This document shows, piece by piece, positions 18,272 through 27,973 of a DNA stretch of 64,000 bases. A program made the position numbers and the translations under genes. Under the pieces are notes generated by a model. The model was not told the DNA's origin, searched no databases, and saw nothing but the letters and a program-made list of their open reading frames with translations. Every line of letters begins with the position of its first letter. Position 1 is the stretch's first letter. Origin of the DNA: Chroogloeocystis siderophila 5.2 s.c.1. Lineage in GTDB: Bacteria > Cyanobacteriota > Cyanobacteriia > Cyanobacteriales > Chroococcidiopsidaceae. The stretch covers positions 1 to 64,000 of the forward strand of contig NZ_MRCC01000010.1 of the NCBI RefSeq assembly GCF_001904655.1, written 5' to 3'.

Positions 18272-19984
18272 TTAGTTTGAATGGGGTTCATTGAGCTTGT
18301 AAACGTTTTGTAACCTGATCCAGTCTTTTTGGTTTGCACTCGTATACGCAAACAAGGTTTCATCTTCTGGGGAGAGGTGAACGTATCCTTTCCAGCCAGA
18401 AAATGCGTAAGACGTTCCTAGGGATTGAGCAACGTCTGGACGAGGAAACCCTGTGAGCGCAAAACCACGTATGATGTTATCTTGATTTAAGATGGCAATG
18501 CAGTTGAGACGACGATGATTGCGATCGCCTACCCAGCCTTCAACTTTGGCAATGTCGGGTGTCAGCTGAGTCAAGCGATCAAAAAAACCTGGTAATGTCC
18601 TTAGTACTGGAGATTTGGGTACTTGGGAACCCAGATACGGGTTGACTGTACAAAAGCTGTTATGGAAAGGTTGATGAAATGGAACGAAACCGTGTTGTTT
18701 GAGCGCAGTTGTTAAATTGAGGAATTGTTCAGGAGAGGGTGTAATAACGTGCTGAACAATATCTGTATCAGCAACACCGAGTTGAACTGACAGAGTTACC
18801 AATGGTTGTAAGGAAGCTGTGCGGGCAATCATTTGAGCGGCTTCAGTTCCAACTCTGTACATCGACAGAATCAAAATGGTTAATCCTGCGAATAAAGTTA
18901 TTAGTAGTTGCCAATAACTATTATCATTTAGTCGAAATTTTTGCAACCCTGTGAGGACAATCACAGTCCAACTTAACCAAAATAGACTAGGCAACGAAGC
19001 ATAGCGCGAAACAGTTGCAGATTCTAGCCCAAATCCAGAACGACTCATCGCCGCCATCAACGCAGTGCCAAGAACATAACCTTGTAAAGCAAGCCAAGGT
19101 AGCCATGACGTCCGAACCCATTTTGCTTGCGGTGTTAGCCAATAGCCTGTACAGCAAATTGCGATCGCACAACCAACAACACCGATAATAAAGGCTGTAT
19201 GAATATTCAGCGTAAAAATCGCGCCTAAATACGTTGGAATGTATGCAAAGAGATCGCGAATACTCAGCGACAACGGTGGATGGTAGTATGGCGTTTTGTA
19301 ACTCAGGACATAAGTACCACCGATAGCGATCGCCGCGACAAAGTATAATACCACTACCCGCAGCGGTAAACGCATCAATACTACAGCAGTACATAAAACT
19401 GGCAATACCGCAAGCGCAGTACTATACGTTAACGCACCAAGGGCAGCAAAAAATAGGCTAATAATTGCCCATAATATCTTTTGCGAGCGAACTAGCTTTG
19501 ATAGACAAAAGATCGCGGCGGTAACAAACAGATTTGCTCCTATCCAAGCCACACCACTAAAGCCTCGCATCCAATTGTGTGCGGCTGCGGGGGTAAAGCA
19601 AAAGACTGAGATACAAAAAATTAAGCTGACAAACAAAAACCGCGATCGCAGTAGCTTTTTTGGAAGCAGCGCCACTAAAAATATGGCTTGTATGCACGCA
19701 AACAAAAAAGTGATGCACGACAACCCGATATTTGAACCTTTTGTCGCCATCATGTTGATAGCGTAAATGATTGCTGGAATGAAAACTACGTGTTCATTCG
19801 CACGTACTAACCAGTCGGTAGGATGTGGGGAAAAGCCATTGATTGAATAAAAATGACTAATAATATTCCAGTAATCATAGGTAGAAATTTCGCCCGACTG
19901 CGTAATCCAATAAAAAATATAAGCAACTGGTAGAAAAATAACGATCAAGGCAACAGCGCGAGTAAGTTTATGTTTGTAAGGCAT
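18272..19984 (-). CDS. Polytopic membrane protein with C-terminal soluble module
   Basis: A 570-residue protein with about ten membrane helices in residues 1-385, then a soluble tail of about 185 residues. The layout, next to a GtrB-like enzyme, resembles GtrII/GtrC- or ArnT-type transferases that use polyprenyl-linked sugars, but I see no diagnostic family motif. The tail (about 455-555) contains LRTLPGFFDRL, KVEGWVGD, GFPRPDVAQSLG and AFSGWKGYVHL. These correspond in order to motifs in the lipoprotein at 20.2 kb and in the middle of the fusion at 21.8-25.3 kb, which suggests a shared module. Function is unassigned. Confidence 0.75.
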   Translation of the reverse strand: MPYKHKLTRAVALIVIFLPVAYIFYWITQSGEISTYDYWNIISHFYSINGFSPHPTDWLVRANEHVVFIPAIIYAINMMATKGSNIGLSCITFLFACIQAIFLVALLPKKLLRSRFLFVSLIFCISVFCFTPAAAHNWMRGFSGVAWIGANLFVTAAIFCLSKLVRSQKILWAIISLFFAALGALTYSTALAVLPVLCTAVVLMRLPLRVVVLYFVAAIAIGGTYVLSYKTPYYHPPLSLSIRDLFAYIPTYLGAIFTLNIHTAFIIGVVGCAIAICCTGYWLTPQAKWVRTSWLPWLALQGYVLGTALMAAMSRSGFGLESATVSRYASLPSLFWLSWTVIVLTGLQKFRLNDNSYWQLLITLFAGLTILILSMYRVGTEAAQMIARTASLQPLVTLSVQLGVADTDIVQHVITPSPEQFLNLTTALKQHGFVPFHQPFHNSFCTVNPYLGSQVPKSPVLRTLPGFFDRLTQLTPDIAKVEGWVGDRNHRRLNCIAILNQDNIIRGFALTGFPRPDVAQSLGTSYAFSGWKGYVHLSPEDETLFAYTSANQKDWIRLQNVYKLNEPHSN

Positions 19985-20221
19985 ACGATTGTTCCTCGTA
20001 GCTGCTGAAAAAATATAGGATGTTATGCGATCATTTTTAATAGCTTACCGTGGATTCTCATTGAACTATTTAATGCTTAGAGTATATTGCTTAAAAGTAA
20101 TACCACTGATTGTCTCAAGAGTAGAACAAATAATAGGTTATAATCTTTACAAGTGTGTCAAAGATGCGGTAGATTAGCATAAACATTGCTCTATTGTGCT
20201 AAACAATTTTTTATTAAGTTA

Positions 20222-20770
20222 TTATCGCGTTATCACTACTTCGCGGGTAGTTGTTAATTGTGTAGCTTCTCTTGCTTCCGAATCGTAAGCCCACGCTTTA
20301 AGCATTAGCGATCCCTCTGGTAATGTAGAAGCATCAAAATTTATATTCCAGCCAGAATTAGCGAACGCAGAATTATTTAAAACTTTGGCGACATCTGGTC
20401 TTTCTACATTCACTGGAGCAACGGCAACAACAGCATTGTTGTCTCCATATGTAATAATGACGTTATCTGCTGGTCTTCCTTTATTGGTAAGAATTGCCCA
20501 CCCGTAGACATTTATTGGCTCAGTTCCAGACACTTCTATGCGCGGAGCATTGGAACCATTAACACCATCAAAGAAGCCTTGAGCACCTGTGGAAGTTGTT
20601 CTAAAATTAATTTCTCCTACATTAGTGACTCCAGGAATACTGACACCAGCGGGTAGTTCCGTTGTTTGTGGAGGTGTTGTGGTAGTTTGATTAGCAGGAG
20701 CGCAAGCAGCTAAGATAATTGTTGCGATCGCGCTTAAAGAGGTTGTCTGTAGAAACTTTTGAATTCTCAT
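20222..20770 (-). CDS. Predicted lipoprotein made almost entirely of a module shared with neighbouring proteins
   Basis: A 182-residue protein. The signal peptide ends in a lipobox, ILAAC, with Cys near residue 23, followed by a Thr/Pro linker. Residues 50-180 form one domain with GFFDGVNG, YGWAIL, ADNVIITYGDNNAVVAVAPV, ERPDVAKVL, NSGWNINF and LKAWAYDSEAREAT. The same motifs in the same order fill residues 420-545 of the big glycosyltransferase fusion nearby. The lipid anchor predicts a periplasmic or outer-membrane site. I do not recognise the domain; a beta-sandwich binding module is a guess from the alternating hydrophobic pattern. Confidence 0.8.
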   Translation of the reverse strand: MRIQKFLQTTSLSAIATIILAACAPANQTTTTPPQTTELPAGVSIPGVTNVGEINFRTTSTGAQGFFDGVNGSNAPRIEVSGTEPINVYGWAILTNKGRPADNVIITYGDNNAVVAVAPVNVERPDVAKVLNNSAFANSGWNINFDASTLPEGSLMLKAWAYDSEAREATQLTTTREVVITR

Positions 20771-20966
20771 AATTTCCTTTTCTACCTAGCAAATTGGTTA
20801 TGGCTATGAATTATGATGCTCCGAATCATTTTTGCAAGCCACCAACGTTGATAAGGTAGGTATGCAAAAAGTGCTTTTGGTTTTAGATTGCTAAAAAGTT
20901 TACTACATAACTTGCTAAGATTCTCTTTTCGCACACAAAATAAGATATATTTATTATTTTGAATAC

Positions 20967-21737
20967 CTATGCGATTGATTTGCGAATAATGACAATAAAT
21001 TCCATTTGATTTTTTTGCAGCAATTCGAGTTCAATTGGTAAAGATAAAGAATTTCGGCAGTATAGTAGTAATTCTAAAAATTCTATTTGTGTCCAAACAT
21101 GAAAATGTATGCTGTAATTGATGTCAAGTAAATTCTTTGCTCTAGTCGCAACGTCGCTATCCGCAGCTTTTTCAACAAGTCTCGCCCATTCTTCGTAGTG
21201 GAATTGCTCTGACCAGCTTCCGCCTTCTTCATAGTCGCGAATAATGTGTTCGAGTGGAGTTATGGGTCGATCGCAGTCGAATGTATAACGTTTATCTGGT
21301 ACAGCAATATATAAAACTCCATCAACTTTTAAGACTCTTAACCAATTTTCTAAAGAAAATATTGGGTTCTGACAATGTTCGATAACATGATTAGCAATGA
21401 CAAAATCTAGCGATGTGTCGGGTATTGAAGTCAGCTGTTCGCCGTCATCGATAATATCTGGCTCAACGAATTTATAGGCGGTTAACTCTGGATACTGTTG
21501 TCTTAATTGCTCAATGGTAATTCTATCGACGTAATGAATGTCTATATCATCGGGAACAGGTAAAGGTGAATGTAAAGCACCTATTTCAATACCTGTACCT
21601 GTTAAATATTTAGCAGCAATTTGGCGACGTAAATCCTTGTCTACACTAGCGGGATCGCTTGATTTTTTATTTGAGAAAAGGAAGTTAAGCTTACGTACTA
21701 ATGTAGTAACCGAGCTATTCACTGCCTTCAATTTCAT
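20967..21737 (-). CDS. SAM-dependent methyltransferase
   Basis: A 256-residue protein of the Methyltransf_11 type, with an early GTGIEIGALHSPLPVPDDID (SAM-binding loop of the GIEIGxxxxP variant), YVDRITIEQLRQQYPEL, and SLDFVIANHVIEHCQNPIF. Proteins with this variant loop are common in polysaccharide clusters. It stands alone between the lipoprotein and the large fusion gene. Likely cytoplasmic; substrate unknown. Confidence 0.87.
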   Translation of the reverse strand: MKLKAVNSSVTTLVRKLNFLFSNKKSSDPASVDKDLRRQIAAKYLTGTGIEIGALHSPLPVPDDIDIHYVDRITIEQLRQQYPELTAYKFVEPDIIDDGEQLTSIPDTSLDFVIANHVIEHCQNPIFSLENWLRVLKVDGVLYIAVPDKRYTFDCDRPITPLEHIIRDYEEGGSWSEQFHYEEWARLVEKAADSDVATRAKNLLDINYSIHFHVWTQIEFLELLLYCRNSLSLPIELELLQKNQMEFIVIIRKSIA

Positions 21738-21836
21738 TGATGACTCGACTTTGTTGAGTATTTAGCATAGAGACTGCTACCAAGTAAGATAACTGAAATT
21801 GACATTTAATTTTGTCTATGTGTTTACATTACATAG

Positions 21837-24800
21837 CTATACATTAAGACTGTAGTCTTCGCGATCGCGTGTTAAGTTAGGGCTATAACAAGGATCGTTA
21901 TCGATGATTTTTCGCCATTTACTCAGAAGATAATCCGCCTCTTTGCGGAGTCTAGCCATTTTTTCGGGAGTATCTTCATAACCTCTACTTTTAGATTCGT
22001 AGTGGTATAAAACGACGTGCGGTAGATAAACATTTTTGTAGCCTAAATTGCTCATTTTTAGACATAGATCGATATCGTTGTAAGCAACAGCTAAAGTTTC
22101 ATCAAATCCACCAATTTCTGCAAAAACTTCGCGCCGACACATTAAACACGCGCCAGTAATCGCCGAATAGTTATTAACAGTTTTTACCTGACATACGTAA
22201 CCTGGTGTTGTTGCTGGAAAGTGACGATGACTATGCGCCGCAACACCGCCTAACCCTAATACGACACCAGCGTGTTGAATCGAATTATCTGGATACAACA
22301 ATAGCACCCCTACTGCGCCAATGGATGCTCTTTGAGCTTGTTCTACCATCGCTTCGATCCAGTCGGGTGTAACGACTTCAGTATCGTTATTTAAAAATAG
22401 TAAGTAATCTCCTTCGGCTTTACCCGCAGCGTAGTTATTCAGATGAGAATAGTTAAAAGGAATATCGAGCGGATAACATTTGAAACGTTCTGGCTGTCGC
22501 TCTAACCATTGCGAAATGATGTTTAAGGTTTTTTCTTCAGTGCTACCGTTATCTATGACGATAACCTCGTAGTTAGGATAGGTGCTTTTTTGAAAAATTG
22601 ATTCTAGGCATTTATTCAAAATCGTGCCGAGGTTGCGCGTGGGAATAATAATACTAACTCGCTTGTAGTGAGAAATTTCGTACCGCACGCTATAGTTTCC
22701 AGGAAATTCAGGAATTCCAGTTACTCTCCCTGGTTCATGACGTCGCGTTAACGCTTCGGCGATCGCTTTTTCGGCGGCAATATGTGCATAGGATTTGACA
22801 CTCGCCACACCGGCGGCGGTTGATTCAGGATGAACTCGCCAGTGATAAAGGATTTTAGGTATGTGAAAGATGTTCGTGGTTTTTTCCGTTAGCCGTAAAA
22901 CCAAATCATAATCTTGGCTACCTTCGTAACCGACGCGAAAACCACCAATTTGCTCGACTAGCGATCGCCTGTAAGTTCCCAAATGACACGTATACATTCG
23001 TGATAGAAACGAATCAGGACACCAATCAGGCTTGAAGAATGGATCTTGAAGGCAATTTTGTTGATCGATCTTATCTTCATCTGAGTAAATCATATCGGCT
23101 TCGGGATGCCGGTTGAGCAGCAAAGCCATTTCATATAAAGCATCTGGCGTCAGACAATCATCGTGATCGAGTAATGCGACAAATTCTCCTGACGCTAACT
23201 CTAAGGCAGAATTAGAAGCACGCGAGATATGACCATTTTCTTCGCGAAACACAACTTTTATTCGCGGATCTTGACGCGCATACTCTTCTAACACTGACTT
23301 CACATACGGTTTAGTCGAAGCATCATCAGCAATACATAATTCCCAGTAAGGATATACTTGCTCTAACACCGAAGCGATCGCTGCCCGCAAAAATTGTTCT
23401 GGCGGATTGAATACGGGCATAATTACGCTGATGATAGGCTTGTAGGGAAAGATTTCCACCGTTTCAGCCATTTTTTTTAAATCGGCTTCTCTAGGAAAAT
23501 TCTTGCTTAACCAGCGCGCGTATTGTTCTTGATGGGGCGCAGCGATCATCCCGACTTCAACAGTTGCGGGTGAAGTATCAAGCTTGTAGTAGATTTTCTT
23601 AGCGGCTTGTGAGAGGGCGTACCGCGTACCTTTGACACGCAACACTGCATAATAATGTTTGAGCCGTGATAACAAACTGATTGGTTTAACTTTGGCACTC
23701 GCAAAGCTTAGTAATGTCGCTTCGTGACGCGCCGCATTGTATGCCCAGGCTTGAAGCTGAATTTTTCCGCTTGGGAAATCTGCAAGATTAAGCGTTGCAC
23801 TCCAACCTGATTTTTGGTAAGCAGGGTTACTGAAAGCTTGCGCGACATCTGGTCTTTCGGAATTAACCAAAGCAACTGCAACTAACTGACGATTTTTACC
23901 GTAGGTGATGATGACGCAATCTGCGACTTTTTCTTCATCCGGCAAAATTGCCCAGCCTCTTGCAATGACGGGCGTTTCCTTAGGGACTTTGAGCGCGGTA
24001 GGGTTGACACCATCAATGCTATCAAAGCAGCCATTTAACGTTTTTGGCGCGGTGTTGAATTTAATTTCTTTGAGATTGAGATGGAAATCGTCAGTACTAT
24101 TAACTGGTGCTGGTGTGATAGATTTTTGCATGGTTGATAGACGATCGGTGCGGATGAATTGCTTGAAGCCAAGCCACAGATTACGCAATCTCCAGAATTT
24201 ACTACTCTCTATTGCCTGAATATGTGACCGCGATCGCACCAGATCAGCTTGTGTTTGTTTTAGCTGTGATTGTGAGTGTTCTAATTCCGTTTTTATTTGC
24301 GCAAGTTGTAGCTGTGCGTGTTCTAATTCTTCGTGCTTTTGCTGCAATTGCGATCGCACGAACGCTGATTCGGCTTGTAAGTGCTCGATTTGCCATTGCG
24401 ATGTTTCTAGTTGAACTTGTGTTTTTTGCCGTTGAATTTGGAATTGTTCAACTTCTGATTGCGCTTGTTCTAATTGCGATCGTGAACTTTCTAGTTCCTC
24501 CTGAATATGCTGTATTTGCGATTGCGAATTCTCTAGTTCTACTTGCATATGTTGCAGTTGTACTTGCGTTAGATCCAATTGCACAACAAGTTGCGAATAT
24601 TGTTCACTTAACTCTGTGTATTTGCTTTTATGATCGCCTGGATAAGCGCGTAAGATAAATTGCAGCGTTTCCGTTTCTGCTTCTTGTTCTAATTTTTGAA
24701 TAAGTTCGTTACTAAAATCTGCTTTGTTTAACTGCGGAATTAATGGTGCATCTGCAAAGATTGGCAGTTTTGTTCGCTCTAAGACATCGATAACATAACC

Positions 24801-25337
24801 TGTCTTTTCAAATAAATCTTCTACCGTTTTTTTCGTAAAAAAGCGTAAATGAGTGTTGTCTAAAATTCCTAATTCTGTATATTCAAATTTACCTTGCAGC
24901 AAAGCCAATCGAATTGATCCGTGCGCAATGTTAGGAATAGAAGCAACAACAAATCCGTCAGGGCTTAACAAATGCTGAGTTTCTTTTAGCACTCTCCACG
25001 GATCGCGCAAGTGTTCTAAAACATCACCAAAGATTGCAACATCAAAACTTTGTGGCGGTAAAATTTCAGCAAGGTGAACGATATCTAAATCAGCAACAAC
25101 AACTTGCTTGCAGTAGTGTTCGGCGATTTTTGCCGCTTCTGGATTGATTTCAACGCCTGTAACTTCACACCCCTGCTGTTGTAGTAAGCGTGCTAGATAC
25201 CCTGTAGCACAACCAAAATCGATAACTCGCTTGTTTTCTCCAACTAAATAGTATATTTTTTTTAAACTATGGTTGTCATCTAAACTTTCTAAAGTGATAT
25301 TTTCAGCGGCAGGATAGTTTTTATGACTAAAATTCAT
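21837..25337 (-). CDS. Giant fusion: methyltransferase - coiled coil - shared module - GT2 - GT2
   Basis: A 1166-residue protein. Residues 1-210 are a SAM methyltransferase (RVIDFGCATGYLARLLQQQG, FGDVLEHLRDPW). Residues about 230-378 are a long coiled coil of Gln/Glu/Leu/Ser repeats. Residues about 420-545 are the module also seen in the lipoprotein at 20.2 kb. Residues about 634-870 are a first GT2 domain (ISVIMPVFNPPEQ, ALLDHDDCL) and about 894-1130 a second (VSIIIPTRNLG, LFLNNDTEVV, VGVLLLYPDNSIQHAG). Such proteins can build and cap or modify glycan repeats, with the coiled coil setting length, as in WbdD; that comparison is an inference. It lies eight bases before the Wzt-like gene end, so it belongs to the ABC export operon. 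Confidence 0.92.
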   Translation of the reverse strand: MNFSHKNYPAAENITLESLDDNHSLKKIYYLVGENKRVIDFGCATGYLARLLQQQGCEVTGVEINPEAAKIAEHYCKQVVVADLDIVHLAEILPPQSFDVAIFGDVLEHLRDPWRVLKETQHLLSPDGFVVASIPNIAHGSIRLALLQGKFEYTELGILDNTHLRFFTKKTVEDLFEKTGYVIDVLERTKLPIFADAPLIPQLNKADFSNELIQKLEQEAETETLQFILRAYPGDHKSKYTELSEQYSQLVVQLDLTQVQLQHMQVELENSQSQIQHIQEELESSRSQLEQAQSEVEQFQIQRQKTQVQLETSQWQIEHLQAESAFVRSQLQQKHEELEHAQLQLAQIKTELEHSQSQLKQTQADLVRSRSHIQAIESSKFWRLRNLWLGFKQFIRTDRLSTMQKSITPAPVNSTDDFHLNLKEIKFNTAPKTLNGCFDSIDGVNPTALKVPKETPVIARGWAILPDEEKVADCVIITYGKNRQLVAVALVNSERPDVAQAFSNPAYQKSGWSATLNLADFPSGKIQLQAWAYNAARHEATLLSFASAKVKPISLLSRLKHYYAVLRVKGTRYALSQAAKKIYYKLDTSPATVEVGMIAAPHQEQYARWLSKNFPREADLKKMAETVEIFPYKPIISVIMPVFNPPEQFLRAAIASVLEQVYPYWELCIADDASTKPYVKSVLEEYARQDPRIKVVFREENGHISRASNSALELASGEFVALLDHDDCLTPDALYEMALLLNRHPEADMIYSDEDKIDQQNCLQDPFFKPDWCPDSFLSRMYTCHLGTYRRSLVEQIGGFRVGYEGSQDYDLVLRLTEKTTNIFHIPKILYHWRVHPESTAAGVASVKSYAHIAAEKAIAEALTRRHEPGRVTGIPEFPGNYSVRYEISHYKRVSIIIPTRNLGTILNKCLESIFQKSTYPNYEVIVIDNGSTEEKTLNIISQWLERQPERFKCYPLDIPFNYSHLNNYAAGKAEGDYLLFLNNDTEVVTPDWIEAMVEQAQRASIGAVGVLLLYPDNSIQHAGVVLGLGGVAAHSHRHFPATTPGYVCQVKTVNNYSAITGACLMCRREVFAEIGGFDETLAVAYNDIDLCLKMSNLGYKNVYLPHVVLYHYESKSRGYEDTPEKMARLRKEADYLLSKWRKIIDNDPCYSPNLTRDREDYSLNV

Positions 25338-25344
25338 ACATTTT

Positions 25345-26703
25345 TCATGCCTGTACTTGCACGGCGGACACGTTAGAGATGCGGCTTACCTCAACTGACA
25401 TCGGTAAATCGACTAACGCATGAATGTTCTTACCTGTATCTGGGGGTAACACTTGAAAAACAAGGGCATTGTCGATCCAATCAAAAGTCACCGAAGTATA
25501 ATCTTCTGAACCAGCAACGGTCACACTGTAGGAAACAGGTCTTAACGGTAGTTTAAATTTAAATTGCACTGTGAATTTCTCGCCTGGAGATAACTTGCCA
25601 ATTTGCAAATTTTCCTCCCACGTGTTACTGCCAATAATTTCGTTACCATTTTTATCGCACACAAAAAAGCCGACAATGCATCCTTGTAACGGCTCATAAA
25701 CTACCAAATCTACGACGAGCGTTACCTCTTCATTAAAGTTAAAAACTAAATTGTCTCTAGAATATTCTCCTAAAGAGTTTAAAATCTTCACATCTTGAAT
25801 CAAAGCCTTGCGGTTTCCGCGTCGATGTGGCTTCTTACTGTTGTTACCTTTACGATCGCCGATGCTGCGTGTAAATTCGGGTAGTTCTCCCTTAAGGCGA
25901 TCGCTTGTATCAAAAGCATCGTGTCTTTCTACCAGCGTTGGCTGTTCAGCATCATTAAGTAATCCTAGTTCTTCTTGTGTGACGAGTTTCATGTACTCGA
26001 TAATCACCGCATTTGGGGAACCTGTCGTGTAAATTCTGCCTTCATGCAGCATCACGGCGGAGTTACACAACGTTTTGACTGCACCCGAATCGTGCGAAAC
26101 AAACAACGTTGTCACGCCAGAATCCATCAAAGCGCGCATCCGGCGCATACAGCGATGCTGAAAAACAACATCACCAACTGCCAAAGCTTCGTCCACAATC
26201 AAGACTTCAGGATAAACATTCACTGCAACCGCAAACGCTAAGCGAACGAACATTCCGCTAGAGTAAGTTTTAACTGGTTGGTCGATAAAATCTCCAATAT
26301 CAGCAAAACCAGCAATTTCATCAAATTTTGCTGCAATTTCTTGATGGCTCAAACCCAACAAGCGCCCGTTAAAAAAGACATTCTGTCTTCCAGTAAATTC
26401 TGGATTGAAGCCACTTCCTAGTTCTAGGAGCGCTGAAATTCGTCCATTAACACTGACTTGACCGGTCGTCGGTTGAAGTGTACCAGCAAGAATCTGAAGT
26501 AATGTACTTTTTCCCGAACCATTGCGCCCCACAATGCCCAAGGTTTGTCCTTTTGGGACTTCTAAGTTAATGTCGCGTAATGCCCAAAATTCATCAGCTG
26601 AACTTTGATGCGGAAGCAAGATTTCCTTCAAACGATCAACTGGGCGTGGGTACCGTTTAAAGCATTTGGAGACATTATTTAGCGAAATTGCGATTTCACC
26701 CAT
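25345..26703 (-). CDS. wzt: Polysaccharide ABC transporter ATP-binding protein with C-terminal glycan-binding domain (Wzt)
   Basis: The ATPase half (about residues 1-240) has Walker A GRNGSGKST, signature YSSGMFVRLAFAVAV and Walker B VLIVDEALAVGD; the sequence ISALLELGSGFNPEFTGRQN is typical of polysaccharide exporters. The C-terminal 180 residues form a Wzt-type beta-sandwich that in O-antigen exporters recognises the chain end. ATG at 26703 (MGEIAISLNNVSKCF) is the natural start; 12 codons further upstream look spurious. It pairs with the permease gene 62 bases upstream on the same strand. Confidence 0.95.
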   Translation of the reverse strand: MGEIAISLNNVSKCFKRYPRPVDRLKEILLPHQSSADEFWALRDINLEVPKGQTLGIVGRNGSGKSTLLQILAGTLQPTTGQVSVNGRISALLELGSGFNPEFTGRQNVFFNGRLLGLSHQEIAAKFDEIAGFADIGDFIDQPVKTYSSGMFVRLAFAVAVNVYPEVLIVDEALAVGDVVFQHRCMRRMRALMDSGVTTLFVSHDSGAVKTLCNSAVMLHEGRIYTTGSPNAVIIEYMKLVTQEELGLLNDAEQPTLVERHDAFDTSDRLKGELPEFTRSIGDRKGNNSKKPHRRGNRKALIQDVKILNSLGEYSRDNLVFNFNEEVTLVVDLVVYEPLQGCIVGFFVCDKNGNEIIGSNTWEENLQIGKLSPGEKFTVQFKFKLPLRPVSYSVTVAGSEDYTSVTFDWIDNALVFQVLPPDTGKNIHALVDLPMSVEVSRISNVSAVQVQA

Positions 26704-26765
26704 GATATTTATGCCCAAAATGGCAACGAAAACAGTCAATGACGATTGTGTTTGTTTCTAGGATA

Positions 26766-27620
26766 TTAGAGCACATCCGCAAACGCTGGGCGTAGTCGCC
26801 GATAGACAGCAAAGCCAAAACAAAAAACGACGATAGAAGCGATCGCCGCAACGCTTAATTCGCCTCCGTGTCTTAATTCGCCAACTAAAACCAAATCGCG
26901 ATAGGCCTCAACGATCGCCGTCATCGGATTTAGCCAAAAAATCCAGCCGCGCCACGCTTCGGGAATCAACGATGCTGGATAGATAATCGGCGTAGCATAA
27001 AACCACACATTAATTAATAATCCGAGAGTTTGCGGGACATCTCTTAAAAAGACAGTCAAACCCGCTGCAAGATATCCTAAACCAGCGGTGAGTAGTAACT
27101 GTGGTAGCCAAACAATCGGCAATAGCCACAGCGTGCTATGAACGGTTTGTGATGCGATTCCCACTAATAAAATTAAAACAACAAGTCCCAGCGAACTTTC
27201 GATAAAAGCCGAACAAATTGGCACTAAAGGTAACAATGATAAAGGAAAGACAACTTTTTTAACTAAGTTTTGCTGCGCGATCACCGAGGTAGCAGCTGGA
27301 AAAAAACCATTGAGGAAAGCTGTCCAAGGTAATAACCCTGCAAACAACCACAAACCAAAAGTAATATTATTTTCGGGCAAGCCTTGAACACTCAGCTTGA
27401 CACGCAGCACAATTGAGAAAACGTAGGTATAAATGAGTAACTGCGATAATTGATTTAACAAAGGCCATAAGTTACCTAATACAGAACCTTTGTATTTCGC
27501 ATCAAGATCTCGCTGGACAAGCGATCGCAGTAAGTCTAACTTTGCCCACCATTGCTTACTAACCGAGAATAAGCTTCTAGCGCCCGCTTTTCGGACAACG
27601 CCTTTGATTGTTTGTCGCAA
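26766..27620 (-). CDS. wzm: Polysaccharide ABC transporter permease (Wzm)
   Basis: A 284-residue ABC-2 permease with six membrane helices: DLLRSLVQRDLDAKYKGSVL then WPLLNQLSQLLIYTYVFSIV, and PIIYPASLIPEAWRGWIFWLNPMTAIVEAYRD in parts. This is the O-antigen/teichoic-acid exporter family. Together with Wzt it would export the glycan made by the genes at 11-25 kb. It appears to be the first gene of the island in transcription order. No good ATG lies at the front; TTG at 27620 is used and is uncertain. Confidence 0.94.
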   Translation of the reverse strand: MRQTIKGVVRKAGARSLFSVSKQWWAKLDLLRSLVQRDLDAKYKGSVLGNLWPLLNQLSQLLIYTYVFSIVLRVKLSVQGLPENNITFGLWLFAGLLPWTAFLNGFFPAATSVIAQQNLVKKVVFPLSLLPLVPICSAFIESSLGLVVLILLVGIASQTVHSTLWLLPIVWLPQLLLTAGLGYLAAGLTVFLRDVPQTLGLLINVWFYATPIIYPASLIPEAWRGWIFWLNPMTAIVEAYRDLVLVGELRHGGELSVAAIASIVVFCFGFAVYRRLRPAFADVL

Positions 27621-27814
27621 TTTTCACATCCTCGCCCACTACCGACACACCGTATTTGACACTAGGCTATCGAGCCACGTTTTGAAACGATTTTGATTTA
27701 GCTTACCTCTCATCCTAAATAAATCAGGTAGTTCGCTTAGGTGCTACTAAGCACAAGATTGTATCGGAAATTTTGGATAACGCAATACTTCGTTAAGATA
27801 TCTAGCGCTTGAAA

Positions 27815-27840
27815 AGGGTCAGGGGTCGGAGGTCGGGGTT
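27815..27840. repeat. GGTCAGGGGTCGGA-type dispersed repeat
   Basis: The run GGGTCAGGGGTCGGAGGTCG is built of seven-base units (GGTCAGG, GGTCGGA). Related tracts occur at 8754-8766, 32616-32628, 32741-32757, 59738-59761 and 60061-60090 in this window. Confidence 0.6.
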
Positions 27841-27973
27841 TAGGAGAAGTATTAATATTTTGGCAAATGCTGACGTACTTAGGGGTAAAACGATCAAAAT
27901 CTAGCGATGAACAGCGCTTGTCACCTAAGTTTTCGCTACACTGAGTCATGGTTCACTTGCGTTGTAAGTTGGA

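Noticed and set aside
24212-24658. A 148-codon hydrophobic frame on the plus strand
   Set aside because: It is the antisense of the coiled-coil part of the large fusion protein; its Ala/Val/Ile richness arises from Gln/Glu/Leu codon repeats on the other strand.
27737-27949. A 70-codon frame on the minus strand after the Wzm gene
   Set aside because: Part of it is made of the GGTCAGG repeat, it has no recognisable feature, and it lies immediately before the DUF2862 gene, where a promoter is expected.
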